Assembly: GCF_030548295.1 (NCBI RefSeq)
Contig: NZ_JAUOSB010000003.1
Coordinates: 179,790 to 243,789, forward strand
Direction of reading: 5' to 3'
Length of the DNA stretch: 64,000 bases
Origin: Wenyingzhuangia sp. 2_MG-2023
GTDB taxonomy: Bacteria > Bacteroidota > Bacteroidia > Flavobacteriales > Flavobacteriaceae
The notes below the pieces were generated by a model. That model saw only the letters and a list, made by a program, of their open reading frames with translations, was not told where the DNA came from and made no database searches. Of the stretch, positions 1-9,450 are shown piece after piece; position 1 is the stretch's first letter, and each line of letters starts with the position of its first letter. The position numbers and the translations under genes are program-made.

Positions 1-1
1 C

Positions 2-121
2 TTGGAAGAAAAATTAGAATCAGTAGTTTCTGACGCTAGTTACAAAGCCGATGATGTTATAGTAGCATTAGAAAAAGAATTAGAAATTCTAAGAAAGAAA
101 AATAAACAATTTCAAAAATAA
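2..121 (+). CDS. C-terminal end of a YtxH-like envelope protein (partial)
   Basis: An open frame enters from the left edge and ends at the TAA at 119-121, giving 39 residues rich in Lys and Glu (ends ILRKKNKQFQK). The start lies outside the window. The stop is followed after 6 bases by a holin-like membrane gene, and in Flavobacteriaceae that gene commonly follows a YtxH-domain protein; the charged helical tail fits this. The family call therefore rests mainly on gene order, not on a visible domain. Confidence 0.5.
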   Translation: MEEKLESVVSDASYKADDVIVALEKELEILRKKNKQFQK

Positions 122-127
122 TCAACA

Positions 128-487
128 ATGAGTCTATCTGAAAACATTTACAAAGCATCAAAAAAAGCAATGACCGATGGTGAAATATATTTAGACGCAA
201 CCAAAGATTACGTTGAACTAAGAATGTTAAAAACACTGAGTCTGTTTTTCTCTAAGTTTTTAAAAATATTGATTTTCGGAATCTTGTCTCTATTCACATT
301 TATATTAGCGCTAATAGCTTATGTAATAGAATTGAAAAGAATATTAGGAAGTTTGTATTTGGCATTCTTGACTTGTGCAGGTACCCTATTTTTAATAGGA
401 TTGCTATTGTACATCTTTAGAAAACCATTAATAGATCGTGCTGCAATTGCATTTACTTCCAAAACCTTTTTTGAAGCTACAAATTAA
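128..487 (+). CDS. Small membrane protein, phage-holin/DUF1469-like
   Basis: A 119-residue protein with an amphipathic, charged N-terminal third and two strongly hydrophobic helices at about residues 45-68 and 75-97, followed by a short charged tail. This layout matches the Phage_holin_3_6 (DUF1469-like) family of non-phage inner-membrane proteins found widely in Bacteroidota, whose function is unknown. It sits 6 bases after the YtxH-like frame and 15 bases before the next gene, so the three form one transcription unit. There is no sign of a prophage nearby, so a lysis role is unlikely. Confidence 0.6.
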   Translation: MSLSENIYKASKKAMTDGEIYLDATKDYVELRMLKTLSLFFSKFLKILIFGILSLFTFILALIAYVIELKRILGSLYLAFLTCAGTLFLIGLLLYIFRKPLIDRAAIAFTSKTFFEATN

Positions 488-502
488 CCAAAACAACACA
501 CG

Positions 503-700
503 ATGAAAAAGTATAGAAGTTTTAACGAAATAGATCAGGATTTAAAAATCCTAAAACTAAAAAAGAACATAGCCTCCGAAGAGATAAAACTCTTAAAACA
601 CATGGCTATTGAAAACATGAACCCTTACAAATGGATTCAGCCTGTTCTTATAAGTCTTGCCACCAAATACGGGTTGAGTTTTTTGGCTCGTAAACTTTAA
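503..700 (+). CDS. Conserved small hypothetical protein, last gene of the holin-like unit
   Basis: Encodes 65 residues: a charged N-terminal half with many Lys and a C-terminal half ending in LISLATKYGLSFLARKL that could lie against or enter the membrane. I recognise it only as the usual third member of the YtxH/holin-like cluster in flavobacteria; no catalytic motif is visible. It is followed by a strong terminator at about 782-810, which closes the unit. Confidence 0.6.
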   Translation: MKKYRSFNEIDQDLKILKLKKNIASEEIKLLKHMAIENMNPYKWIQPVLISLATKYGLSFLARKL

Positions 701-781
701 AGGTTTTAAGAACGGATTCATATACTTTTCAATCGTTTCTTATAGAATATCAGATAGGCAATTATTTTTACAATTACCCTC

Positions 782-810
782 CCCCAGTAAAATTTATTTA
801 CTGGGGTTTT
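782..810 (+). terminator. Rho-independent terminator after the holin-like unit
   Basis: Perfect 10-bp stem (CCCCAGTAAA at 782-791, complement at 797-806) with a 5-base loop, followed by TTTT and further T-rich sequence. The T-run lies on the plus-strand 3' side, so it ends the plus-strand unit rather than the AraC gene converging from the right. Confidence 0.85.
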
Positions 811-844
811 CGTTGTTTTCCGAAAAAAAATAAAATATTATTTG

Positions 845-1891
845 TTATGCAACTCCGGTCTGAAGGATTGTTTTTTTCTGTTTTAATTTTAGATATTCAC
901 TAGGACTAACTTTATATTTAGATTTAAAAATCTTAGAAAAATAACTTCTACTACTAAAACCAACTGTATAAGCTACTTGTGAGACATTACAATCGGTAGT
1001 ATTCATCAACTCTCTTGCTTTTTCTAAACGAATATGTCGGATGTATTCTGTAACAGTTCTGCTGTAAATTAATTTGAAGCCTTCTTGTAATTTAGCTTGA
1101 GTCAAACCTGTCTCTTCAGATATTGATTCTAATGTATAATTTACGTCTGGAGTTTTAATGATTTTTCTTGAATATTTTCGAATCAATTTGATTTCTTCCT
1201 TTAACAAAGTCGTTTCAACTTTTTCTCCTTTTACTTCTTGATTGTGTTGAGAAATGTGCATTGATAAAATTTCATAGACCTTTCCTTCAATCGTCAACAT
1301 TCTCAAAATTCCCTTTTTCTTAATCTTATAAATCGCATTAATTTTATCAGCCATTTTTAAATTATACGTTCCATAGTACGCAAACTTATTGTCGTGATCT
1401 GAATCGTAAAACACCTCATACAATTTTTCATTCACAAACTCCATAGTGCAATCTGTACTTGCTACAAATTTGTTTCTAAGAACCTGAATCACATTCAACT
1501 TAACATGTACGTTTTTGGCAAATAATGTACAACTATGTCCTCCATCCTTCCCTGTAACAATTACAGCTTGGTACTGTTCAATTTTAGTTTTAGAATTACT
1601 TTTCTCAAAAAAATGTCCATAATTCCCTTCCATACAATAACTAAATCTTATCGGATTGAAAAAAGAAGTATCCCTACTAAAAAGGACTTCTTCATAAAAA
1701 ACAATATCATAATCCAATAGAGAGACACCTCTATCAAAAGCAATAAATCTAATAGTCCCTTTTGCTTTTTCGTTGTCAATTTTCAAGAAAAACTCTCCCC
1801 ATTTTTCTTCTATTACACCTCCTAAAACACTTTGTATTTGCTCCAATGTATCAATTGTATTTGAAGCAGTTATTTTAACATTCATCGTCAT
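845..1891 (-). CDS. AraC-family transcriptional regulator
   Basis: 348 residues. The C-terminal ~100 residues form the two helix-turn-helix motifs of the AraC/XylS family, with the signature QVAYTVGFSSRSYFSKIFK near the end and the typical P-x-E-Y closing motif (VSPSEYLKL). The N-terminal ~240 residues should be the ligand or effector domain, but I cannot assign a known sensor fold. The gene begins MTM, so ATG at 1891 or 1885 are both possible. It stands alone and points away from the DUF1328 and YihY genes; a perfect 18-bp palindrome lies in the upstream gap. The target is unknown. Confidence 0.88.
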   Translation of the reverse strand: MTMNVKITASNTIDTLEQIQSVLGGVIEEKWGEFFLKIDNEKAKGTIRFIAFDRGVSLLDYDIVFYEEVLFSRDTSFFNPIRFSYCMEGNYGHFFEKSNSKTKIEQYQAVIVTGKDGGHSCTLFAKNVHVKLNVIQVLRNKFVASTDCTMEFVNEKLYEVFYDSDHDNKFAYYGTYNLKMADKINAIYKIKKKGILRMLTIEGKVYEILSMHISQHNQEVKGEKVETTLLKEEIKLIRKYSRKIIKTPDVNYTLESISEETGLTQAKLQEGFKLIYSRTVTEYIRHIRLEKARELMNTTDCNVSQVAYTVGFSSRSYFSKIFKSKYKVSPSEYLKLKQKKTILQTGVA

Positions 1892-2005
1892 GATTTTCTT
1901 TTTTAGCAGATGGTTACAAAGTTAACGATGAAATAAGTTGTAAACAATGCGCTTTATCAATTTTTGATATTATTTTAAATCAATCGTATTTGCACCTAGA
2001 ATCAA

Positions 2006-2023
2006 CCTTAATCATGATTAAGG
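2006..2023. promoter_or_regulatory. Perfect 18-bp palindrome in a divergent intergenic region
   Basis: CCTTAATCATGATTAAGG is its own reverse complement. It lies between the AraC gene (minus) and the DUF1328 gene (plus), where a dimeric regulator would bind. It is not followed by a T-run long enough to make a convincing terminator. An operator role is inferred only from symmetry and position. Confidence 0.4.
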
Positions 2024-2163
2024 ATTTTGTTTTGTGTTCTATAAATTTCAAAAGAGTACACATCTAAATGATTCGTGTTAATAAACTCCTCTGAATCAAT
2101 GTAATTTTACAATAGAAGGCTTGGTAAAGCAAGCTAATTTATAAACCTTTAAAAATTAAAATT

Positions 2164-2325
2164 ATGTTAAGATGGACCGTAACCTTTATTGTATTAGCTT
2201 TGATAGCTGGAGTTTTAGGCTTCACTGGAATTGCAGCAGGAGCTGCTAGTATTGCTAAAATATTATTTATTTTATTTATTATTCTTTTTGTTATTTCTCT
2301 ATTGTTGGGAAAAAAACCTGTTTAA
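2164..2325 (+). CDS. DUF1328 (YtjA-like) small membrane protein
   Basis: A 53-residue ORF starting [20 protein letters not shown] and ending GKKPV. Nearly the whole protein is two hydrophobic helices with a Gly/Ala-rich turn ([11 protein letters not shown]), the hallmark of the UPF0391/DUF1328 family. Family members are small inner-membrane proteins often linked to stress response; the biochemical role is unknown. It is preceded by an A-rich leader and followed by a hairpin at 2380-2425. Confidence 0.85.
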   Translation: MLRWTVTFIVLALIAGVLGFTGIAAGAASIAKILFILFIILFVISLLLGKKPV

Positions 2326-2379
2326 TAAATCTCAAATTAGATTTGTGAGTTAGTGTTATGTTTAACACTAAACTCTTTT

Positions 2380-2425
2380 AAAAAATAGAGGATGGCATTT
2401 ATATGGCAGTTGTTCTCTATTTTTT
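2380..2425 (+). terminator. Probable terminator after the DUF1328 gene
   Basis: An 11-bp perfect stem (AAAAAATAGAG at 2380-2390, CTCTATTTTTT at 2415-2425) with a loop of about 24 bases; the 3' arm ends in a T-run. A smaller 7-bp hairpin (AGTGTTA/TAACACT, about 2352-2369) precedes it. Placement between DUF1328 and the YihY gene supports a terminator, though the large loop makes it less typical. Confidence 0.55.
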
Positions 2426-2458
2426 AGTTTCAATTAAAACCACCATGAAGTACAGCTT

Positions 2459-3337
2459 ATGAAGATCTCCCTAAAAAAAACGCAAGAAATTATCGTAGAA
2501 ACCTACAAACAATGGAACAAAAATGATCCTTTTCAGATGAGTGCTGCCATTAGTTACTACGCATTATTCTCTTTTCCTGCCTTGTTGATCATCATCATTC
2601 ATTCTATTGGTTTTTTTTACAGTGAATCTCAAGTAAAAACAAAAATAATCAACGAAATAGCCTCTATTTTAGGTAGAGAAACAGCTGTCTTTGTAGAAAA
2701 CATCTTAGAAAACTCTTACAATTTAGAGCAATCTAAAATTGCTTTAATTATTGGTGTAATTACTTTGTTGTATGGTGCTACGGGACTTTTTATTGCTTTG
2801 CAAAAAGCATTGAATAAAATATGGGGAGTTCCCGAATCTACTAAAAGAGGTTTTTTTAAATTGATTAAAGATCGATTGTTTTCTTTAAGCTTGGTACTTA
2901 TTATTGGTTTTCTACTACTCACGTCATTAATACTAACTTCGGTTATCAACGCACTAACTGATTGGATTCGAACTGTTTTTCCTGAGTTTATTCTTTTGAT
3001 TTTTCAAATTGTAAACTTTGTAATTCCCCTACTGTTAATCACCGTTTTGTTTGCCTTAATTTTCAAGATATTACCCGATGCCGTTATCAAGTGGACAGAT
3101 GTTTGGTTGGGTTCTTTTGTTACCAGTTTGCTGTTTAGTATAGGAAAACAAGCGTTGGGAATTTATTTTGCAAAAGCAAATCCAGAATCTACTTTTGGAG
3201 CAGCAGGATCTGTTATTTTAATTCTGCTTTGGGTCTCTTATTCTAGCCTTATATTGTTCTTTGGAGCAGAATTCACAAAGGTCTATGCTTTAAAATATGG
3301 AGATGGAATTTTATCTAACAATACCTCAAAATCCTAA
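2459..3337 (+). CDS. YihY/BrkB-family inner-membrane protein
   Basis: 292 residues with about six hydrophobic segments. The N-terminal motif AAISYYALFSFPALL and the C-terminal motif GAAGSVILILLWVSYSS, followed by FFGAEFTKVYA, are characteristic of the YihY/BrkB (UPF0761) family. Length is normal for the family. The molecular function is not settled; the old ribonuclease BN label came from an early misassignment. The ATG at 2459 is preceded by another ATG about 16 bases upstream in a different frame. It stands as a single gene. Confidence 0.88.
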   Translation: MKISLKKTQEIIVETYKQWNKNDPFQMSAAISYYALFSFPALLIIIIHSIGFFYSESQVKTKIINEIASILGRETAVFVENILENSYNLEQSKIALIIGVITLLYGATGLFIALQKALNKIWGVPESTKRGFFKLIKDRLFSLSLVLIIGFLLLTSLILTSVINALTDWIRTVFPEFILLIFQIVNFVIPLLLITVLFALIFKILPDAVIKWTDVWLGSFVTSLLFSIGKQALGIYFAKANPESTFGAAGSVILILLWVSYSSLILFFGAEFTKVYALKYGDGILSNNTSKS

Positions 3338-3546
3338 ACCAAATACACTCTCATTTATGTTACCAAGTGTAACACCACAGTTAAACAACTGTATATCAAC
3401 TAGTAAAAAACGTTATTAAAAAAAATCTAATTTCTAAGTCTTTATGGTGTAAATACAGTTAATAACACGTGGAAATTACTAACTTCGTTACTCGCAATTT
3501 AATTTTTGTTTTTTCTAGAAACAAACAATCTGTATAAACAAGACAT

Positions 3547-6500
3547 ATGGCTTTAAAAGTAGTTATTTCACACAAAACAAAATACAAGTACGATCGTTCC
3601 GTAAGTTTATCTCCACATATATTTAGGCTAAGACCTGCACCACATAGTAGGACTCCTATAGAATCATACTCCTTAAAAATAAAACCTGAAAATCACTTTT
3701 TCAATTGGCAACAAGATCCATTTGGAAACTATCAGGCTAGAGTTGTGTTTCCTGATAAGACAACCGAAATGTCTATTGATGTAGAAATCATTGCGGATTT
3801 AAAGACCATCAACCCTTTTGACTTTTTTGTAGAAGAAAGTGCTGAAGAGTTTCCTTTCAAATATTCTGACGATACCAAAAAGGAATTGCATCCTTATTTG
3901 GAAATTACAGAAAAAGGTCCTTTGCTGATTGATTTTATCAAATCCTTAGATTTTACACCTAGAAAAACTATTTATTTTCTAATTGACATCAACCAAAGAA
4001 TAAATGAACTTTTAAAATACAACATTCGTTTAGAACCTGGAGTACAATCTTCTGATGAAACGCTAGAATGTGAAACAGGATCTTGTAGAGATTATGCTTG
4101 GTTGTTTATTCAAGTAATGAGACACTTAGGTTTTGGAGCCAGATTTGTTTCTGGTTATTTGGTACAATTAACCGCAGATGAAAAATCATTAGATGGTCCT
4201 TCTGGTCCTCCCGAAGATTTTACAGATTTACACGCTTGGGCAGAAGTTTATTTGCCAGGTGCAGGTTGGATTGGTTTTGATGCAACTTCTGGACTTTTAA
4301 CGGGAGAAGGTCATATTCCATTAGCTTGTACACCGCATTACGATAGTGCTGCTGCCGTAACAGGAATGTCTGATGTTTGTGAAACTGAGTTTGAATTTGA
4401 CAATTCTGTAACCCGAATTTTAGAATCGCCAAGGGTTACCAAACCTTATACAGAAGATCAATGGAAAGCCATAGACAAGCTAGGAAACAAAGTTGAAAAA
4501 GAACTACAAGAAGGTGATGTAAGATTGACCATGGGTGGTGAACCTACTTTTGTTTCTATTGATGATATGGAAGCTGATGAGTGGAACACTACTGCAGATG
4601 GACCTCAAAAACGTAAATTAGCGGATGATTTGACTCAACAATTGTTGAATAAAATTGCCGTTGGAGGAATGTTACACCATGCTCAAGGAAAATGGTATCC
4701 TGGTGAACCTTTGCCTAGATGGGAAATTCAATTGTATTGGAGAAAAGATGGTGAAACTATTTGGCATTACCCTGAATTGTTATCTTGTTTTGCAAAAAAC
4801 AAAATAGTGCCAGAAGGTAGCGATCTTAAGTTTTTAGAAACGTTGACTACTTACTTAAACGTAGACAAAAATCACATCACTCCTACTTACGAAGATGCTT
4901 TTTACATGTTGTGGGAAGAAGGAAAACTACCTGTTGATGTAGATATAACCAAAAAAGATAGCAAAGAACTAATTCATAAAAAATTAGCAGAAATATTAAA
5001 ACAAGGAACAGACAAAGCTGTAGGATATGTTTTACCATTAAACCATACCCAAAGCAAATGGTTTACTAGTGAGTGGCAATTCCGTAGAAACAACTTATTT
5101 TTAACTCCCGGAAATTCTCCTGTAGGTTTAAGATTGCCTTTAGATTCACTAATGGCCAAACCTGAATATGAAATTTTCCCTATCTACGAACCAGATTTGT
5201 TTAAAGACAACAACCCGTTGCCTGTTTTTGAAGAAATTGTAGATACTCGTCACAAAGATTTTGTTGAAAATGGATTGGAGGAAGACAAACCAGAATACTT
5301 TGTAAGAACGGCATTATGTTCTGAGGTTAGAGACGGTAAATTGTACTTGTTTTTACCACCATTAGATTCCGCAGACGCTTTCTTAGATTTGATTGCCTCA
5401 ATTGAAGCAACATCTAAAGAATTGAACATTCCTGTTATTTTGGAAGGATACAATCCACCACATGACAACCGAGTAGAATCTATGAAAATTACTCCAGATC
5501 CAGGTGTAATTGAAATTAACGTGCACCCAACCAAAAACTGGAAAGATTTGGTAAACAACACCATGACTTTGTATGACGAAGCCAAAAAAGTACGTTTGGG
5601 AACTCAGAAATTTATGTTGGATGGAAAACACACAGGTACGGGTGGTGGAAATCACGTTACTTTAGGAGGAACATCTCCTTCTGACAGTCCACTATTACGC
5701 AAGCCAAGTTTGTTGCGTAGTTTGTTAACTTTCTGGCAACATCACCCAGGACTTTCGTATTTATTTTCTGGATCTTTTATTGGAGCTACAAGTCAGGCAC
5801 CAAGAATAGACGAAGCAAGAATGGAAAACTTGTACGAATTAGAAATAGCGTTTAGTCAAATTCCTAAAAACGGAGAAGTTCCTTTTTGGTTGACAGATAG
5901 ATTGTTTAGACACTTGTTAACAGATCTTACAGGAAATACGCACAGAGCAGAATTCTGTATAGATAAATTATATTCTCCTGATTCTTCTTCAGGAAGATTG
6001 GGAATTTTAGAATTAAGAGGTTTTGACATGCCTCCACACCCACAGATGAGTTTGACCCAGATGCTATTGGTAAGAACTTTGGTTTCTTGGTTCTGGAAAA
6101 AACCTTACGAACACAATTTGGTAAGATGGGGTACAGAATTGCATGACAAATTTTTGATAGAACATTATGTTCGTGAAGACCTTAAAGATGTTGTAGAACA
6201 ATTGAATCAAGCAGGTTACGAATTCAAATTAGACTGGTTTGACCCTTTCTTTGAATTTAGATTTCCACAACACGGTATGATTGAAGTCAACAACATTCAA
6301 TTAGAATTGAGAGCTGGAATAGAACCTTGGAATGTATTGGGAGAAGAAATGACTGGTGGTGGTACTTCAAGATATGTAGATTCATCACTAGAAAGATTGC
6401 AAGTAAAAGTAAGTAATTTCACAAACGAACGTTATGTTTTGACTTGTAATGGAATTAAAGTTGATTTAAAACCTACTCCTGTAAAAGGAGAATATGTTGC

Positions 6501-6882
6501 AGGAATAAGATACAAAGCATGGGATCCTTTCTCTGCCTTACACCCTACTATAAAAGTAGACACTCCCCTATCTTTTGATATTGTAGATACATGGAATGAA
6601 AAGTCTATAGGTGGTTGTCGTTATTTTGTTGCGCACCCAGGTGGTAGATCTTACGAGACCTTCCCTGTGAATAGTTTTGAAGCTGAATCTAGAAGAATCA
6701 ATCGTTTTTGGGATGTTGGAGAAGTACAAACTGATGTAGAAATTATGGAGGAAGCTGCTGCATCCGATCAGGAGACTTCTAAAAAGTCTGTAGAAGAGAT
6801 GGGAAGTTCAAAAAGTTTTAAATATAAAACCATTCCTAACAACCCAGAATTTCCAAATACACTAGATTTGCGTAAAAAATAG
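3547..6882 (+). CDS. Transglutaminase-like protease fused to DUF2126
   Basis: 1111 residues. Residues ~1-85 are the transglutaminase N-terminal beta domain; residues ~140-255 are a transglutaminase/protease core with visible triad Cys180 (ETGSCRDYAW), His229 (DLHAWAEVY) and Asp245 (WIGFDATSG). The remaining ~800 residues are DUF2126 (COG4196). That part holds GTGGGNHVTLGG near residue 700 and an Arg/Glu-rich LELRGFDMPPHPQ motif, both reminiscent of the glutamine-synthetase-like ligase fold; this is my inference. Family knowledge: such proteins occur with alpha-E and permuted ATP-grasp proteins in a predicted peptide synthesis or modification system. First gene of a three-gene operon, 9 bases before the next. 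Confidence 0.88.
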   Translation: MALKVVISHKTKYKYDRSVSLSPHIFRLRPAPHSRTPIESYSLKIKPENHFFNWQQDPFGNYQARVVFPDKTTEMSIDVEIIADLKTINPFDFFVEESAEEFPFKYSDDTKKELHPYLEITEKGPLLIDFIKSLDFTPRKTIYFLIDINQRINELLKYNIRLEPGVQSSDETLECETGSCRDYAWLFIQVMRHLGFGARFVSGYLVQLTADEKSLDGPSGPPEDFTDLHAWAEVYLPGAGWIGFDATSGLLTGEGHIPLACTPHYDSAAAVTGMSDVCETEFEFDNSVTRILESPRVTKPYTEDQWKAIDKLGNKVEKELQEGDVRLTMGGEPTFVSIDDMEADEWNTTADGPQKRKLADDLTQQLLNKIAVGGMLHHAQGKWYPGEPLPRWEIQLYWRKDGETIWHYPELLSCFAKNKIVPEGSDLKFLETLTTYLNVDKNHITPTYEDAFYMLWEEGKLPVDVDITKKDSKELIHKKLAEILKQGTDKAVGYVLPLNHTQSKWFTSEWQFRRNNLFLTPGNSPVGLRLPLDSLMAKPEYEIFPIYEPDLFKDNNPLPVFEEIVDTRHKDFVENGLEEDKPEYFVRTALCSEVRDGKLYLFLPPLDSADAFLDLIASIEATSKELNIPVILEGYNPPHDNRVESMKITPDPGVIEINVHPTKNWKDLVNNTMTLYDEAKKVRLGTQKFMLDGKHTGTGGGNHVTLGGTSPSDSPLLRKPSLLRSLLTFWQHHPGLSYLFSGSFIGATSQAPRIDEARMENLYELEIAFSQIPKNGEVPFWLTDRLFRHLLTDLTGNTHRAEFCIDKLYSPDSSSGRLGILELRGFDMPPHPQMSLTQMLLVRTLVSWFWKKPYEHNLVRWGTELHDKFLIEHYVREDLKDVVEQLNQAGYEFKLDWFDPFFEFRFPQHGMIEVNNIQLELRAGIEPWNVLGEEMTGGGTSRYVDSSLERLQVKVSNFTNERYVLTCNGIKVDLKPTPVKGEYVAGIRYKAWDPFSALHPTIKVDTPLSFDIVDTWNEKSIGGCRYFVAHPGGRSYETFPVNSFEAESRRINRFWDVGEVQTDVEIMEEAAASDQETSKKSVEEMGSSKSFKYKTIPNNPEFPNTLDLRKK

Positions 6883-6891
6883 AAATTCTAA

Positions 6892-9450
6892 ATGAGCATT
6901 GATTCAAAAAATATTTTTACTGATTATTTTTCCGATTTAAAGAACTATGACGAGGTCTTAAAACCTAATAAACAAGTAAACAAAAGCTGGAATAAATTAA
7001 TCGAAAATATTGAGGGCATTGGCTTGACAAAACTTCATGATATACAAAGTGAAGTAAACTGGTTGATGGCCGAAAACGGTGTTACTTACAATGTATACAA
7101 CGATCCTAAAGGTTTGCACAGACCTTGGGAATTGAATTCCATCCCTTTCATTATTCATGAAAATGAATGGAAAGAAGTAGAAAGAGGAATCAAACAAAGA
7201 GCCGAGTTGTTAAACTTAGTTTTAAAAGATATTTACGGGGAACGAAAATTGATTAAAAACAAAATCATTCCCCCAGAAGTTATTTACGAACATAGAGGTT
7301 TTTTAAGACAGTGTGATCAAATTGAATACACTACATCTAAAAACTTGATGATTTATGCTGCAGAAATAGCTAGAGGTCCAGATGGTAGAATGTGGGTGGT
7401 TAATGACCGAACTCAAGCTCCTTCTGGAATGGGATATGCGTTGGAAAATAGGTACGCAATGAGTAGAGTGGGTTCTGAATTGTTTCAGGACATTCATGTA
7501 AAACAACCTTCAGAATTTTTCGATCATTTTCATCAAATGTTGTTAAATGCTGCTCCAAAAGAAGTGACCAATCCTAACATTGTTATTTTAACTCCAGGAC
7601 CTCACAACGAAACTTATTTTGAACATGCTTACCTCTCTTCTCTTCTCGGTTATCCGTTGGTGAAAGGAAATGATTTGATTGTGAGAAATGGTTTGGTGTG
7701 GATGAAATCCCTGACAGGTCTAAAAAAGGTTGACGTTATTCTAAGACGAGTAGACGATGTTTTTGTAGATCCTTTGGAGCTAAGAGAAGATTCTTATTTG
7801 GGAATAGCAGGATTGTTAGAAGTTGTTAGAAATCAAGATGTAACGGTTGTAAACCCTGTAGGTAGCGGCATCATAGAGAACTCTGGATTGGTTCCTTTTA
7901 TGAATGCTATATGCAAGTACTTTTTCAATGAAAATTTGATTCTGCCACAAATTGCTTCATGGTGGTGTGGACAAGAAAAAGAACGAAATTTTGTGATGGA
8001 AAACCTCCAAAATTATGTTGTCAAAAGAATCGATCGATCTAATAGGGAAAGTATTTATTTCTGTGAATTTTTATCAGAAAAAGAAATTGAGAATTTAAAA
8101 AGTGAAATTCTTAACAACCCATACAGATTTGTCGCTCAGGAAAAAATATCTTTTTCTTCCATTCCCAACTTTGGCAATGACAAATTAGAACCTCGTAAAA
8201 TTGTTTGCAGAACTTTTAGTATTGCTCATGACGATGGTTATAGTGTCATGCCTGGTGGTTTGGTTAGAGTTGCATCCGAAAGAAAAGAATTGAGAGTTTC
8301 TAACCAACGTGGTGGAATTAGCAAAGATTTTTGGGTAATTAGTGACGAGAAACAAAATAGCATTCAACAATATACTTGGAACAAACTCCAAAACACTTCT
8401 GTATCAGACATGACGGATTTGCCAAGTAACACCGCCGAAAATCTTTTTTGGTCTGGTAGGTATTTGGGTAGAGCTATTGTTACTTCAAGATACATTCGCA
8501 TGGTGTTAAACACCATGAACAATGAAAAATACAACAGCAGAAAATCTGAATCTGATATTCAGAAATATTTGCTACAAGCATTGACCAACATCACCTCTAC
8601 TTTTCCTGGTTTTGTAGGAGAAGGTAGTGAAGAAAGATTGGAAAATCCTATAGAAGAAATTGCTTCGTTAATTTTAGATAAAAATCGAATTGGAAGTCTT
8701 GCACAAACCTTAAATAGTTTTAACAACTCTTATTATACTTTGCGTAATTTGTGGTCCAAAGATATGTGGAGGGTTTTTGAGAGTATCAATAAATTGTGGA
8801 ATAACTACAATACTGAAACCGAAACATCCACTATTTCTACACTAACTAGATTGTTGGATAGAACCATTACAAGATTGATTGCTTTTATGGCTTTAATTGA
8901 AGAAAGCATAATGGTAAATCAAGGATTACTACTGTATTTTATTGGTTTGCAAATGGAGCAATCTACCATGAATATAGCCAAGTGTCGTTCTATGATTGTG
9001 TTTAATTATGAAGAGCAGTTGAACTATGAAATTTTAGAAGCCTTACTTTCTAGTCATGAAAGTTTGAATATTTACAGATATAGTTACCAATCGTATTTGA
9101 GTATTGAAAATGTGGTGAACTTAATTGTTTTGGACAAGCAGTATGCAAAATCATTGCATTATCAATTGAAAAGAATTCAGAAAGACATTGCCCGTTTGCC
9201 TATTCCTAATAGTAGCATCGGTTATCAAAAATGTCAAGAAAAAATACAAGTTGCCTGTCAAATAATTGAGGATGTAGATACTAGCACACTTTTAGATCTT
9301 AATGAAGACAAATCACTTAGAGGTAATTTAGAAGACTCACTTTCTATATTAAGCGATGTATTACACGAAACTTCATTAGCTATATCCGCAACGTATTTTG
9401 ACCATACATACCAACAAACGCAATTGGTAAAACAAAAAATAAAAATCTAA
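6892..9450 (+). CDS. Circularly permuted ATP-grasp protein fused to an alpha-E domain
   Basis: 852 residues in two blocks. Residues ~30-490 are the circularly permuted type-2 ATP-grasp domain (COG2308), with YNDPKGLHRPWELNSIPF near residue 70 and WVVNDRTQAPSGMG at ~168-180. From about residue 506 (LPSNTAENLFWSGRYLGRA) to the end is the alpha-E domain (COG2307/DUF403), all helical. In many bacteria these are two neighbouring genes; here they are one polypeptide. The ATP-grasp part is predicted to form an amide bond between a carboxylate and an amine; the substrate is unknown. Its stop overlaps the start of the next gene by one base (TAATG), indicating translational coupling. Confidence 0.9.
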   Translation: MSIDSKNIFTDYFSDLKNYDEVLKPNKQVNKSWNKLIENIEGIGLTKLHDIQSEVNWLMAENGVTYNVYNDPKGLHRPWELNSIPFIIHENEWKEVERGIKQRAELLNLVLKDIYGERKLIKNKIIPPEVIYEHRGFLRQCDQIEYTTSKNLMIYAAEIARGPDGRMWVVNDRTQAPSGMGYALENRYAMSRVGSELFQDIHVKQPSEFFDHFHQMLLNAAPKEVTNPNIVILTPGPHNETYFEHAYLSSLLGYPLVKGNDLIVRNGLVWMKSLTGLKKVDVILRRVDDVFVDPLELREDSYLGIAGLLEVVRNQDVTVVNPVGSGIIENSGLVPFMNAICKYFFNENLILPQIASWWCGQEKERNFVMENLQNYVVKRIDRSNRESIYFCEFLSEKEIENLKSEILNNPYRFVAQEKISFSSIPNFGNDKLEPRKIVCRTFSIAHDDGYSVMPGGLVRVASERKELRVSNQRGGISKDFWVISDEKQNSIQQYTWNKLQNTSVSDMTDLPSNTAENLFWSGRYLGRAIVTSRYIRMVLNTMNNEKYNSRKSESDIQKYLLQALTNITSTFPGFVGEGSEERLENPIEEIASLILDKNRIGSLAQTLNSFNNSYYTLRNLWSKDMWRVFESINKLWNNYNTETETSTISTLTRLLDRTITRLIAFMALIEESIMVNQGLLLYFIGLQMEQSTMNIAKCRSMIVFNYEEQLNYEILEALLSSHESLNIYRYSYQSYLSIENVVNLIVLDKQYAKSLHYQLKRIQKDIARLPIPNSSIGYQKCQEKIQVACQIIEDVDTSTLLDLNEDKSLRGNLEDSLSILSDVLHETSLAISATYFDHTYQQTQLVKQKIKI

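Noticed and set aside
128..700. Prophage fragment suggested by the holin-like gene
   Set aside because: No other phage gene nearby; the gene trio is a common chromosomal cluster in flavobacteria.
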